DNA of 8,443 bases, taken from Candidatus Rokuibacteriota bacterium. GTDB taxonomy: Bacteria > JAUVQV01. The notes under the pieces were generated by a model. The model saw only the letters and a program-made list of their open reading frames with translations, searched no databases and was not told where the DNA came from. Below, in pieces: positions 1 through 8,316 of this stretch. A program made the position numbers and the translations under genes. Every line of letters begins with the position of its first letter. Position 1 is the first letter of the stretch. The stretch covers positions 1 through 8,443 of the forward strand of contig JAUWCW010000075.1 of NCBI GenBank assembly GCA_030609125.1, read 5' to 3'.

Positions 1-37
1 TCTTCTCGCCCCTGCCGGCTTTCGTGGTCGTCATCAT
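1..37 (-). CDS. Possible start of a further downstream gene (partial)
   Basis: Reading the minus strand past the apgM stop, there are 44 nt of G-rich sequence and then two consecutive ATG codons (35-37 and 32-34). They open a frame that stays open to the window edge and reads MMTTTKAGRGEK. A purine-rich GGGGGA run directly precedes the first ATG, which is too close for a good ribosome binding site there but slightly better for the second. The residues are too few to identify a product. The close spacing and shared strand would fit a further gene of the thr cluster. It could equally be chance, because short open frames are common in GC-rich DNA. Low confidence. Confidence 0.3.
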   Translation of the reverse strand, partial: MMTTTKAGRGEK

Positions 38-81
38 TCCCCCGCCGTGCGCGCCCCCGCCCCGCCTTTCCGGGTGTGCGG

Positions 82-1305
82 TCACTGGCCCCGCAGGAAG
101 CGGCCCAGGAGGCGGTGGCCCTCCTCTATCATCACTCCCGAGTTGAGGGCCGAGTCCTCGCTGAAGGAAATCTGCCGCACCCCTTCCGCTGCCGGGGCCG
201 GCGAAATGACGTAGGGGACGGGGTCTCCGGTGTGGGTTCTCATCTGCAGGGGGGTGGGGTGGTCGGGAGCGGCGAGAACCCTGAAGTCCTCTCCCGCCCG
301 GCTCTCGAGAACGGGACCGAGAAACTCCGCATCGATGCTCTCGATGGCGCGCACCTTGAGCTCCGCCTCCCCCTGGTGTCCAGCCTCGTCGGGGGCCTCG
401 ATGTGGACGAAGACGATGTCGTGCTCTTCCAGGGCCTTCAGCGCGTACGCCGCCTTGGCGCCGTAGTCGGTGTCCACGTAGCCCGTCGCCCCCGGCACGA
501 CGATCCGCTCCAGACCGGCGAGAACCCCGATGCCGTTGACGAGATCGACAGCGGAGATGACCGCGCCGGAAAGGCCCGTCGCCTCCTTGAGGGTCGGCAG
601 GGCGGGACGGCGGCCGGCGCCCCAGAACCAGAACGAGTCCGCCGTGAGGAGCCCGCGCTCCCGCCGGCTCCGGTTCACGGGGTGGTCTTTCAGGAAGGCG
701 GCGGAAATCCTCATTAGCTCCAGCAGCCGTGCGGCGCCTTCTCCCCGCGGGAGGTAGTCCTCAACCTCCCTGTCCAGGATGTCGTGGGGAGGCGTAAGGG
801 TCACCTCGTCGCTGCCGCCTTTCCAGACGAGAAGGTGGCGGTAGCCGACTCCGGGGTAGAGGTCCAGGTCGGGCTGGAAGTGCCGCCGGTACTCCTCGGT
901 GAGGCGGAAATCCTCGACGATGCGGCGGCCCTCCCCGGTGCTGATGTGACCGGCGCTGTAGTCTTTCATCTGCGCTCCCGCCTCACCCGGCGCCTTCCCT
1001 TCGGTGCAGACCAGGTTGCAGCGGAAGGCGACGTCCCCGCCGGCGAGCTCGATGCCGAGGCTGGCCGCCTCCAGGGGCGCCCTGCCGGTGTAGTAGCGGG
1101 ACGGGTCGTATCCGAAGAGGCTCAGGTTGGCGACATCGCTCCCCGGGGCCATCCCCTCCGGAACGGTGCGGACGAGTCCGATCTCGCCTTCCCGCACCAG
1201 CCGGTCCAGGTTGGGGGTCCGGGCCGCCTGCAGGGGCGTCTTGCCGTTCAGCGACGGCTCGGGCAGGTCCGCCGAACCGTCGGGAATGAGCACCAGATAC
1301 TTCAC
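82..1305 (-). CDS. apgM: ApgM-family cofactor-independent phosphoglycerate mutase homologue; candidate homoserine kinase
   Basis: This 407-residue protein belongs to the alkaline phosphatase superfamily, in the archaeal-type 2,3-bisphosphoglycerate-independent phosphoglycerate mutase family. Visible metal and catalytic motifs are IPDGSADLP (Asp9), PGSDVANLSLFGYDP with the presumed nucleophile Ser56, APDEAGH (Asp306, His310) and APDHPTP followed by His358 (Asp348, His349). The length is usual for the family (about 400). I chose the GTG at 1303-1305 because the family's conserved N-terminus (KYLVLIPDG) begins there. The GTG overlaps the thrC stop by 4 nt (GTGA), which suggests translational coupling; only a weak AAGG lies upstream. 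The longer open frame reaching 1611 is just the antisense-like extension inside thrC. Known of the family: it interconverts 2- and 3-phosphoglycerate, but a bacterial subgroup next to threonine genes has been proposed to act as homoserine kinase. Inferred: no thrB is present here, so this gene may supply O-phosphohomoserine to ThrC. The family is sure; the substrate is not. Confidence 0.88.
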   Translation of the reverse strand: MKYLVLIPDGSADLPEPSLNGKTPLQAARTPNLDRLVREGEIGLVRTVPEGMAPGSDVANLSLFGYDPSRYYTGRAPLEAASLGIELAGGDVAFRCNLVCTEGKAPGEAGAQMKDYSAGHISTGEGRRIVEDFRLTEEYRRHFQPDLDLYPGVGYRHLLVWKGGSDEVTLTPPHDILDREVEDYLPRGEGAARLLELMRISAAFLKDHPVNRSRRERGLLTADSFWFWGAGRRPALPTLKEATGLSGAVISAVDLVNGIGVLAGLERIVVPGATGYVDTDYGAKAAYALKALEEHDIVFVHIEAPDEAGHQGEAELKVRAIESIDAEFLGPVLESRAGEDFRVLAAPDHPTPLQMRTHTGDPVPYVISPAPAAEGVRQISFSEDSALNSGVMIEEGHRLLGRFLRGQ

Positions 1306-2360
1306 AGGCCCAGCACCTTGAGGACGGCGTCCTTTTCGGCCTCGACCGTGTGGGCCGGAGAGGACACCCTGATGGCAAGGTCCGGGTCCTTCAGGCCGTG
1401 GCCCGTGAGGGTCAGAACGAGCCTCTGGCCCTTGCGAAAGTAGCCCCGCTCCTGCAGCTTGCGCACCCCGGCCACGGTGGCGGCCGAGGCGGGCTCGCAG
1501 AAGATGCCCTCCGCCGAGGCCAGCATCCTGTACGCCTCGACGATCTCCTCGTCCGTCACGGACTCGATGAGCCCTCCCGACTCGTCCCTGGCGGCGACGG
1601 CCTGCTTCCACGAAGCGGGGTTGCCGATCCTGATGGCGGTGGCCAGGGTTTCGGGCTTCTCAACGGGATGGCCGAGAACGATAGGGGCCGCCCCCGCCGC
1701 CTGGAAACCGAGCATCACCGGCAGACGGTCGATGACTCCCTGCTCGCGGTAGGTCCGGTACCCCCGCCAGTAGGCGGTGATGTTGCCCGCGTTGCCGACG
1801 GGAAGGACGTGACAGTCCGGCGGGCCGTCGAGGGCATCGCAGACCTCGAAGGCGGCGGTGGTCTGGCCCTCGATCCGGTAGGGGTTGACGGAGTTCACCA
1901 GCGTCACGGGGTGCTCCGCGGAGATTTCCCGTACCAGGCGCAGGGCGTCGTCGAAATTGCCCTTCACCTGCAGGACCCTTGCCCCGTGAACCATGGCCTG
2001 GGAGAGCTTGCCGAGGGCTATTTTCCCCTCGGGGATGAGCACGAAACAGTCGATCCCCGCCCGGGCGGCAAAGGCGGAGGCGGAAGCGGAGGTGTTGCCG
2101 GTGGAGGCGCAGATCACCGCCCGCGAGCCCGCCTCTCTCGCCTTGGAGAGGGCCATCGTCATCCCCCTGTCCTTGAAGCTGCCCGTGGGATTGAGGCCCT
2201 CGTACTTCAGGTATATCTCGAGGTCCGGGTTGATGATCCGCGCGAGGTTGTCGGCCTTGACGAGGGGCGTGTTCCCCTCGTTCAGGGTTATGACGGGAGT
2301 CTTCTCCGAGACTGAGAGAAACTCACGGTACCGCTCGATCACACCCATCCACCGGCTCAT
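1302..2360 (-). CDS. thrC: Threonine synthase
   Basis: This 352-residue PLP enzyme converts O-phosphohomoserine to threonine and phosphate, the last step of threonine synthesis, in the cytoplasm. The sequence shows the fold-type II signature NPTGSFKDRGM with the PLP-binding Lys63. It also has ASTGNTSAS (residues 85-93) for substrate contact, the phosphate-binding loop GNAGN (189-193) and a C-terminal TLTGHGLKDP segment. The length matches the short bacterial form (about 350), without the N-terminal extension of plant enzymes. The ATG at 2358-2360 overlaps the hom stop by 4 nt (ATGA) and sits 6 nt after a purine-rich GGAGAGGAGAG. This supports the chosen start over the second Met at codon 5. 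It is co-transcribed with hom upstream and the apgM homologue downstream, which overlaps its stop. No truncation or missing key residue is seen. Confidence 0.96.
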   Translation of the reverse strand: MSRWMGVIERYREFLSVSEKTPVITLNEGNTPLVKADNLARIINPDLEIYLKYEGLNPTGSFKDRGMTMALSKAREAGSRAVICASTGNTSASASAFAARAGIDCFVLIPEGKIALGKLSQAMVHGARVLQVKGNFDDALRLVREISAEHPVTLVNSVNPYRIEGQTTAAFEVCDALDGPPDCHVLPVGNAGNITAYWRGYRTYREQGVIDRLPVMLGFQAAGAAPIVLGHPVEKPETLATAIRIGNPASWKQAVAARDESGGLIESVTDEEIVEAYRMLASAEGIFCEPASAATVAGVRKLQERGYFRKGQRLVLTLTGHGLKDPDLAIRVSSPAHTVEAEKDAVLKVLGL

Positions 2361-3667
2361 TCCGAACTCTCCTCTCCGCTCTCTTCGACCCTGATGCAGA
2401 CCGGCGGAGCGGTTACGACCTGCCGGCCGGCGATCTCATCGAGAGCGGCCCTCACCGACGCCTCCCTGGCGCTGTGAGTCATCATGACGATGGGGACGGC
2501 GCTCCCCGCCTCGCGTCCCCTCTGGATGACGGAGGCGATGCTGATCTCGTGGCGGGCGAGGACCCCCGATATGGCCGCCAGTATGCCGGGGCGGTCGGGA
2601 GACATGAAGCGGATGTAGCAGGGGCATCTCACCTCTTCCATGGGGACGATGGGACGCTCCTCCTCGAGAGTGATCCGGAACGGGGAGGGACCGCCGCCGG
2701 TCCTGATGCTTCTCGCCATCTCGACCAGGTCCGCCACGACGGCACTCGCCGTGGGCAGGCTCCCGGCTCCGAGGCCGTACAGGAGGGTCGGGCCGACTGC
2801 GTCGCCCCGTATGTAGATGGCGTTGAAGACGTCGCCCACGGTGGCCAGGAGGTGCCCTTTGGGAATCATGGTGGGGTGGACCCGCGCCTCGACACGCTCC
2901 CCGCCGGCCTTGGCCACAGCGAGAAGCTTGACGACATAGCCAAGCTCCCGGGCGATTTCAAGGTCTATCAGCGAAATCCCTGATATCCCCTCGGTGTAAA
3001 TCTTCTCCAGCGGGACGCAGGTGTCGAAGGCGAGGCTCGCCAGGATGGCCAGCTTGTGGGCCGCGTCTCCCCCGTCTATGTCAAGGCCGGGGTCCGCCTC
3101 GGCGTACCCCATCTCCTGGGCCCGTCTGAGGGCCGTCTCGAAATCGAGCCCCTCTTCCGACATGCGGGTCAGGATGTAGTTCGAGGTGCCGTTGATGATG
3201 CCGTGGATGGACTCGATCCGGTTCGCCACCAGCCCCTCCCGCAGAGCCCGAATGACCGGTATGCCCCCGCCGACGCTCGCCTCGAAGCCGAGCCTGCCTC
3301 CCCCCTCCTGCGAGGCTCCGCAAAGCTCCTGCCAGTGGTGGGCGAGAAGGGCCTTGTTGGCGGTGACCACCCCCTTGCCCTTCCCGAGAGCCTGCAGGGT
3401 GAAGGTCCGTGCCGGTTCGAGACCCCCGATGAGCTCCACCACCAGCGGGATATCGGGGTCTTCGATGACCTCCCCGGCGTCGGTGGTAAGCAGGGAGGCC
3501 GGCACCTGGATGCCGCGGTCGGTGGTGACGTCCAGATCGGCCACTTTCGCCAGAGTCAGGGGAAAGCCCAGCCTCTTCTCGATGACGGCACGGTTCTGCA
3601 GGAGGAGGCGGACCACGCCCGCTCCGACGGTGCCGAAACCGATCACGCCGACTTTCACTTCATGCAT
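2357..3667 (-). CDS. hom: Homoserine dehydrogenase with C-terminal ACT domain
   Basis: This 436-residue enzyme reduces aspartate 4-semialdehyde to homoserine with NAD(P)H, at the branch towards threonine and methionine. The N-terminal Rossmann fold begins with VGVIGFGTVGAG (GxGxxG at 10-15). The TANKALLA motif carries Lys105. The catalytic region EADPGLDIDGGDAAHK holds Glu190, Asp196, Asp201 and Lys205, which match in spacing the acidic residues and lysine of the yeast enzyme. Residues from about 351 to 425 (YIRFMSPDRPGILAAISGVL onward) form an ACT domain, known in this family for allosteric feedback by threonine. Feedback inhibition is therefore likely but not shown. The ATG at 3665-3667 follows AGAGGA with a 6-nt spacer. 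It is not fused to aspartate kinase, so that activity must be encoded elsewhere. The stop overlaps the thrC start by 4 nt. Confidence 0.96.
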   Translation of the reverse strand: MHEVKVGVIGFGTVGAGVVRLLLQNRAVIEKRLGFPLTLAKVADLDVTTDRGIQVPASLLTTDAGEVIEDPDIPLVVELIGGLEPARTFTLQALGKGKGVVTANKALLAHHWQELCGASQEGGGRLGFEASVGGGIPVIRALREGLVANRIESIHGIINGTSNYILTRMSEEGLDFETALRRAQEMGYAEADPGLDIDGGDAAHKLAILASLAFDTCVPLEKIYTEGISGISLIDLEIARELGYVVKLLAVAKAGGERVEARVHPTMIPKGHLLATVGDVFNAIYIRGDAVGPTLLYGLGAGSLPTASAVVADLVEMARSIRTGGGPSPFRITLEEERPIVPMEEVRCPCYIRFMSPDRPGILAAISGVLARHEISIASVIQRGREAGSAVPIVMMTHSAREASVRAALDEIAGRQVVTAPPVCIRVEESGEESSE

Positions 3668-3762
3668 CGTTGTTCCTCTCGTGAGTCGTTCATCGTATGT
3701 CGTATGTCGTCGCAGGCTGAAGCCTGCGCCTACAAGCCTGCGGCTTTCATACCGGGCCGGGA
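3668..3762 (-). repeat. Intergenic palindromic REP-like element between alaC and hom
   Basis: The 95 nt between alaC and hom contain three pieces of repeat structure. There is a tandem heptamer CGTATGT at 3694-3700 and 3701-3707. A near-perfect palindrome CGCAGGCTGAAGCCTGCG lies at 3711-3728, with 8-nt arms CGCAGGCT/AGCCTGCG around GA. A second small hairpin AAGCC-TGC-GGCTT lies at 3734-3746. The two hairpins share the GCAGGCTT/AAGCCTGC core in related form. This layout resembles dispersed intergenic REP-type palindromes, and I have a general recollection of similar GCAGGCTTCAGCCTGC sequences in many genomes, which I cannot verify here. No T-run follows either hairpin on the minus strand, so it is not a standard terminator. 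It may stabilise or partly attenuate the transcript between alaC and hom. Confidence 0.6.
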
Positions 3763-4935
<1,173 letters not shown>

Positions 4936-4949
4936 GATACCCCCCGTTT

Positions 4950-5837
4950 CTACAGTTTCCCCGCTATTCCCGGGCGCGCCTCGTCCCGAGCCGAAACAAA
5001 CCCGGCATAGATCTCACCGGCATGGTATGAGCTCCGCACCAGCGGACCGGCTACGACGCGCTCGATTCCGGTCTTCCGTCCCTCACGGGCGAGATCCGCG
5101 AACTCCCGGGGCTCCAGGTACCTCGACACGGCGAGATTCTCTCTCGTCGGCTGCAGGTACTGACCCAGTGTCAGGGACCTGCAGCCCGCCCGGGCCAGGT
5201 CCCGCATCACCTCCATGACTTCTTCCCTCTCCTCGCCGAGTCCAAGCATCATCCCCGACTTCGTGACCGGCAGAACCTCGGCGGCGCGGCGAAGCAGGTC
5301 GACGGACCGCCCGTAGTCCGCTCCCGGCCGAACCGCCGGGTAGAGGCGCGGCACGGTCTCGACGTTGTGGTTCAGCACCTCGGGGGCCGCGGCGAGCACC
5401 CTTTCCAGGGCGCCCGCTCTTCCGCCGAAGTCCGGGACCAGCACTTCCACGCAGGCCCCCGGGTTCCTGCGGCGAATCTCCCCGACGACCTCCGCAAAGA
5501 CCGCCGCGCCTCCGTCGGGAAGGTCGTCCCGGGTGACGGAGGTCACCACCACGAAGTCGAGCCCCAGGCGCCTCACCGCTTCCGCGACCGCTCCCGGCTC
5601 ACCGGGATCGGGGGCCTCGGGGCAGCCCTTGTGAACGGCGCAGAAACCGCACCGCCGGGTACAGGACCTTCCCAGAAGGAGAAAGGTCGCCGTCCGTTCC
5701 CCGAAGCACTCCCCCCGGTTGGGACACCGGGCCGATTCACAGACCGTCGACACTTTGAGGTCCCTGAGCAGTTTCCTGACCTCGTGTCCCCCGGCGATAG
5801 GGACGGCCCTGGGAAAGACCCATCGGGGCTTGCGCAC
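4950..5837 (-). CDS. lipA: Lipoyl synthase
   Basis: This radical-SAM enzyme inserts two sulfurs into octanoyl groups on lipoyl carrier domains, completing the lipoyl cofactor of 2-oxoacid dehydrogenases and the glycine cleavage H protein. With the start chosen here it has 295 residues, normal for the family. The auxiliary iron-sulfur cluster motif [12 protein letters not shown] (CX4CX5C) is at Cys33, Cys38 and Cys44. The radical-SAM CTRRCGFC (CX3CX2C) is at Cys59, Cys63 and Cys66. The conserved C-terminal RSSY is at 268-271. The open frame runs on upstream to a GTG at 5930 and an ATG at 5876. However, the GTG at 5835-5837 has a perfect AAGGAGG 8 nt upstream, while the ATG at 5876 lies inside a strong promoter's -10 box. 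I therefore prefer 5837. No lipB is adjacent. It heads the minus-strand gene run. Confidence 0.95.
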   Translation of the reverse strand: MRKPRWVFPRAVPIAGGHEVRKLLRDLKVSTVCESARCPNRGECFGERTATFLLLGRSCTRRCGFCAVHKGCPEAPDPGEPGAVAEAVRRLGLDFVVVTSVTRDDLPDGGAAVFAEVVGEIRRRNPGACVEVLVPDFGGRAGALERVLAAAPEVLNHNVETVPRLYPAVRPGADYGRSVDLLRRAAEVLPVTKSGMMLGLGEEREEVMEVMRDLARAGCRSLTLGQYLQPTRENLAVSRYLEPREFADLAREGRKTGIERVVAGPLVRSSYHAGEIYAGFVSARDEARPGIAGKL

Positions 5838-5845
5838 GGAGCCCG

Positions 5846-5852
5846 CCTCCTT
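5846..5852 (-). promoter_or_regulatory. Ribosome binding site that decides the lipA start
   Basis: The minus strand reads AAGGAGG here, a full anti-16S match, with an 8-nt spacer to the GTG at 5835-5837. No comparable site precedes the ATG at 5876 or the GTG at 5930, so this site identifies the downstream GTG as the likely lipA start. Confidence 0.85.
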
Positions 5853-5871
5853 TTCGTAAGAAAACCGCTTA

Positions 5872-5900
5872 ACCATAGGGGAAATAAGGGAAACTGTCAA
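5872..5900 (-). promoter_or_regulatory. Predicted sigma70-type promoter of lipA
   Basis: On the minus strand a perfect -35 box TTGACA (5895-5900) is followed by a 17-nt spacer and a -10 box TATGGT (5872-5877, 4 of 6 consensus bases). Transcription would begin near 5865, leaving a leader of roughly 28 nt that contains the AAGGAGG. The -10 box overlaps the in-frame ATG at 5874-5876, so that ATG would not be in the mRNA. The spacer holds GGGAAA twice, 9 bp apart in plus-strand reading (5879-5884 and 5888-5893), a possible protein-binding repeat or chance. The promoter probably drives lipA, alaC and possibly the thr genes. Confidence 0.7.
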
Positions 5901-5937
5901 GAAGAGCTCCGAATTCCGCCACCCCGGCACACCCTCA

Positions 5938-5966
5938 TTGACAAGGGGAACGGCACTCCCTAAGAT
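5938..5966 (+). promoter_or_regulatory. Predicted sigma70-type promoter of the histidine kinase gene
   Basis: A perfect -35 box TTGACA (5938-5943), a 17-nt spacer and TAAGAT (5961-5966, 4 of 6 matches to TATAAT) form a plausible plus-strand promoter. Transcription would start near 5973, only a few bases before the ATG at 5977. It lies back to back with the lipA promoter, with 37 bp between the two -35 boxes. Confidence 0.6.
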
Positions 5967-5976
5967 CTATGCTGCC

Positions 5977-8316
5977 ATGAAGGTCCGAAAAATCCTCGTC
6001 GTCGACAACAACGCCACGATCGTGGAGCTCGTCGGGAATCTTCTCACCCAGGCAGGGTATGAGGTCGACAAGGCCTACGACGGCATCGGCGCCCTCGACA
6101 GGCTCGAAGAGGCGGATGTCCTCCCCGACGCCATTCTCCTCGACCTCGTCATGCCCAAGATCGACGGGCAGCGGCTGACGCGCATCCTCAAGGCCGACGA
6201 GCGGTACGCCCACATTCCCATCGTCATCCTCTCCGGCATCGCCGCCGAGGAAGACAGCAGGATCTTCGCTTTCGGGGCCGACGCCTTCATCGCGAAGGGG
6301 AAGATAGACGAGACGTTCAAACACATCCAGGAGACGCTCAAGTGGATCGAGGAGCGGCCCGAGCCGACGGAGAAGAAGGCGGAGGTGCTGGGCGTCGAAA
6401 AGCTCTTTCCCCGGGAGATTTCCAGGGAGCTCCTCCTCGTCAAGCAGCACTTCGACTCCATGTTCAATCTCATGCAGGAGGGGGTTATCGAGATCGACCA
6501 GGACCACCGGGTCCTCTTCGTCAACCCCGCCGCCCAGCGCCTGCTCTGCCTGAAGGACCACCAACTCTTCGCCAAGCCGGTCCAGGACCTTTTTGAGGAC
6601 AAGAAAGCCATCGGCGATTACCTCGACAGCCTGCCCCGGAAGCCTGACGGGACCAGCGAGTCGATCCAGCTCACCTGCGGGCAGTACGTCACCAGGTCCA
6701 TAGCCTCACCTTTTTTTCTCGAGGGTGAGTACATCGGGGCCATCATCATCGTCCAGGACATCACGTCCCTCATCCACCGGGAAAAATCGCTGGAGGGGCA
6801 GATGGCCGCCATCGTCGAAAACGCACCGGTGGGGCTCTGTCTTCTCAACGAGGAGGGACTGGTCCAGGTGGCCAACAACTCCCTGAAACGGATTCTCCGC
6901 CAGGCGCCCGACTGGAAGCCGGCGGGGCTGAACATCCTCGAGTTTCTCGCCGGAGTGAGCCCGCCCCTCAGTGACGCGCTGCGTAACATCCTCACCCTTG
7001 CGCCGGGGAAAATGCTGGTCCACAAAGCCGACTACTTCCCGGCGGGAGAGCCGATCCGCCAGGTCCTCAACGTCACCGCCAAGGCGCTCGACGGAGAAGG
7101 AGGAGCGCGGTTTCTGCTCCTCGTGGAAGACGTGACGGAGAAGGCCCTGCTGGAGGGAAACCTCCGTCGCGTCAACGACGAACTCGACAAGGCAAGCAGG
7201 TCCAAATCGACCTTCCTCTCCATGGTCTCCCACGAGCTTCGGACCCCCCTCTCCGTGGTGAGGGGCTACATCTCCCTTATCCTGGAAGGCAAGATCGGTC
7301 CCGATCCGGACCAGATGCAGGCGGCCCTGCAGGTTGCGGACAAGCGGGCACGGCACCTTCAGCACCTCATCGAGGAACTCCTCGACCTTTCCAGGATCGA
7401 GGCCGGCAAGCTTTCCATCAAGAGAGAGAACCTGGAGATCGCGAAGCACGCGCGGGAAACCGTCGAGATGTTCAAGGACGACCAGGAGCAGAAGGAGCTC
7501 GAGATCGTTCTCGACATCCCCGACGGGATCCCTCCCGTCTTCGCCGATCACGACAAGATCCACCAGGTCTTCACCAACCTGGTTTCCAACGCCATCAAGT
7601 TCAGCAACAGCGGCGGCCGGATCGTCATCTCCGCAAGGCAGGAGGGGGATCGTGTGGAGATCAAGGTCACCGACGGCGGGATCGGCATCCCCGCCGACAG
7701 GATCGACCGGATCTTCGAGAAGTTCTACCAGGTGGACTCGTCGGACACGCGCAAGCACGCCGGGACCGGGCTTGGCCTGTCGATCGTGAAGATGATAATT
7801 GCCGCCCTCGGCGGATCGATGCACGTCACCAGTGAGGTCGACAAGGGAACGACTTTCACCTTCACCCTCCCCCTGGGAACCGCGGCCGCCCCCGCGGAAA
7901 AGGTCTCCTCCGCTCCGGAACCGGAGCCCGTCAGGAAAGAGCCGGCGGCGCGGAAGAAACGGATTCTCGTCGTGGAGGACGACCGGGACACACTGGAGCT
8001 GATCCGGATCTTTCTGGCGAACGCCAACTACGAGGTCACCGTCGCCAACGACGCCTTTCTGGGGTTGAAAGAGTTCTTCCGCCAGCCCCCCGACCTCGTT
8101 CTCGCCGACGCCCTGCTCCCGCTGATGACGGGACTCGACATGTGCCGCGTCATCAAGAACAACCCGGAAACGAAGAACCTGCCGGTGATGATTCTTTCGG
8201 CGGCGGCCCAGGAGGATGAGATCCAAAGCGGCTACGAAGTCGGCGCCGACGCCTATCTTGTCAAGCCCGTCACCTCCCAGGACCTGATCGACGCCATCCG
8301 CAAATATACGTCCTGA
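5977..8316 (+). CDS. Soluble hybrid sensor histidine kinase, REC-PAS-PAS-HisKA-HATPase-REC
   Basis: This 779-residue protein is a two-component signalling kinase with no membrane segment or signal peptide, so it is probably cytoplasmic. Domains in order: receiver 1 (about 3-122; acceptor Asp56, Ser86, Lys107); two PAS-like sensor domains (about 154-265 and 272-392, each ending in an IVQDIT or LVEDVT strand); HisKA with the phospho-accepting His419 in SHELRTPLS; and HATPase_c with N-box Asn534/Asn538, G1 DGGIGI at 566-571, F-box around 579-585 and G2 GTGLGLS at 596-602. Receiver 2 (about 661-779) has Glu667/Asp668, acceptor Asp711, Ser741 and Lys763-Pro764. Receiver 1 is unusual: Asn11 replaces the second acidic residue and Gly follows the lysine instead of Pro. 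A Pro/Ala/Glu-rich linker (about 634-660) precedes receiver 2. The ATG at 5977 starts just before the receiver; no Shine-Dalgarno is seen. The signal and output partner are unknown, and no partner regulator is in the window. Confidence 0.93.
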   Translation: MKVRKILVVDNNATIVELVGNLLTQAGYEVDKAYDGIGALDRLEEADVLPDAILLDLVMPKIDGQRLTRILKADERYAHIPIVILSGIAAEEDSRIFAFGADAFIAKGKIDETFKHIQETLKWIEERPEPTEKKAEVLGVEKLFPREISRELLLVKQHFDSMFNLMQEGVIEIDQDHRVLFVNPAAQRLLCLKDHQLFAKPVQDLFEDKKAIGDYLDSLPRKPDGTSESIQLTCGQYVTRSIASPFFLEGEYIGAIIIVQDITSLIHREKSLEGQMAAIVENAPVGLCLLNEEGLVQVANNSLKRILRQAPDWKPAGLNILEFLAGVSPPLSDALRNILTLAPGKMLVHKADYFPAGEPIRQVLNVTAKALDGEGGARFLLLVEDVTEKALLEGNLRRVNDELDKASRSKSTFLSMVSHELRTPLSVVRGYISLILEGKIGPDPDQMQAALQVADKRARHLQHLIEELLDLSRIEAGKLSIKRENLEIAKHARETVEMFKDDQEQKELEIVLDIPDGIPPVFADHDKIHQVFTNLVSNAIKFSNSGGRIVISARQEGDRVEIKVTDGGIGIPADRIDRIFEKFYQVDSSDTRKHAGTGLGLSIVKMIIAALGGSMHVTSEVDKGTTFTFTLPLGTAAAPAEKVSSAPEPEPVRKEPAARKKRILVVEDDRDTLELIRIFLANANYEVTVANDAFLGLKEFFRQPPDLVLADALLPLMTGLDMCRVIKNNPETKNLPVMILSAAAQEDEIQSGYEVGADAYLVKPVTSQDLIDAIRKYTS

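Noticed and set aside
1306-1611. N-terminal extension of the apgM open frame up to 1611
   Set aside because: The extension reads as Arg/Gly-rich shadow sequence inside thrC. The family N-terminus begins exactly at the GTG overlapping the thrC stop.
1350-2315. A 321-codon plus-strand open frame across thrC
   Set aside because: It is a shadow of the thrC codons, with Gly/Arg/Val-rich composition and no family resemblance; similar shadows lie opposite hom and alaC.
3655-3693. A 12-codon frame (MNDSREEQRCMK) overlapping the hom start, as a possible attenuator leader peptide
   Set aside because: It has no threonine or isoleucine codons, no ribosome binding site and no terminator/antiterminator pair, so a threonine attenuator is not supported.
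3711-3746. Rho-independent terminator after alaC
   Set aside because: The hairpins are present but no U-run follows on the minus strand, so a repeat element fits better.
5838-5930. Longer lipA reading frame starting at the GTG at 5930 or the ATG at 5876
   Set aside because: Both lie in or upstream of the predicted promoter and lack a ribosome binding site, while the GTG at 5837 has a perfect one.
6711-6717. Run of seven T inside the kinase gene as a possible slippage or phase-variation site
   Set aside because: The frame is intact across it, it encodes an ordinary Phe-Phe within the first PAS-like domain, and a single 7-base run is weak evidence for phase variation.
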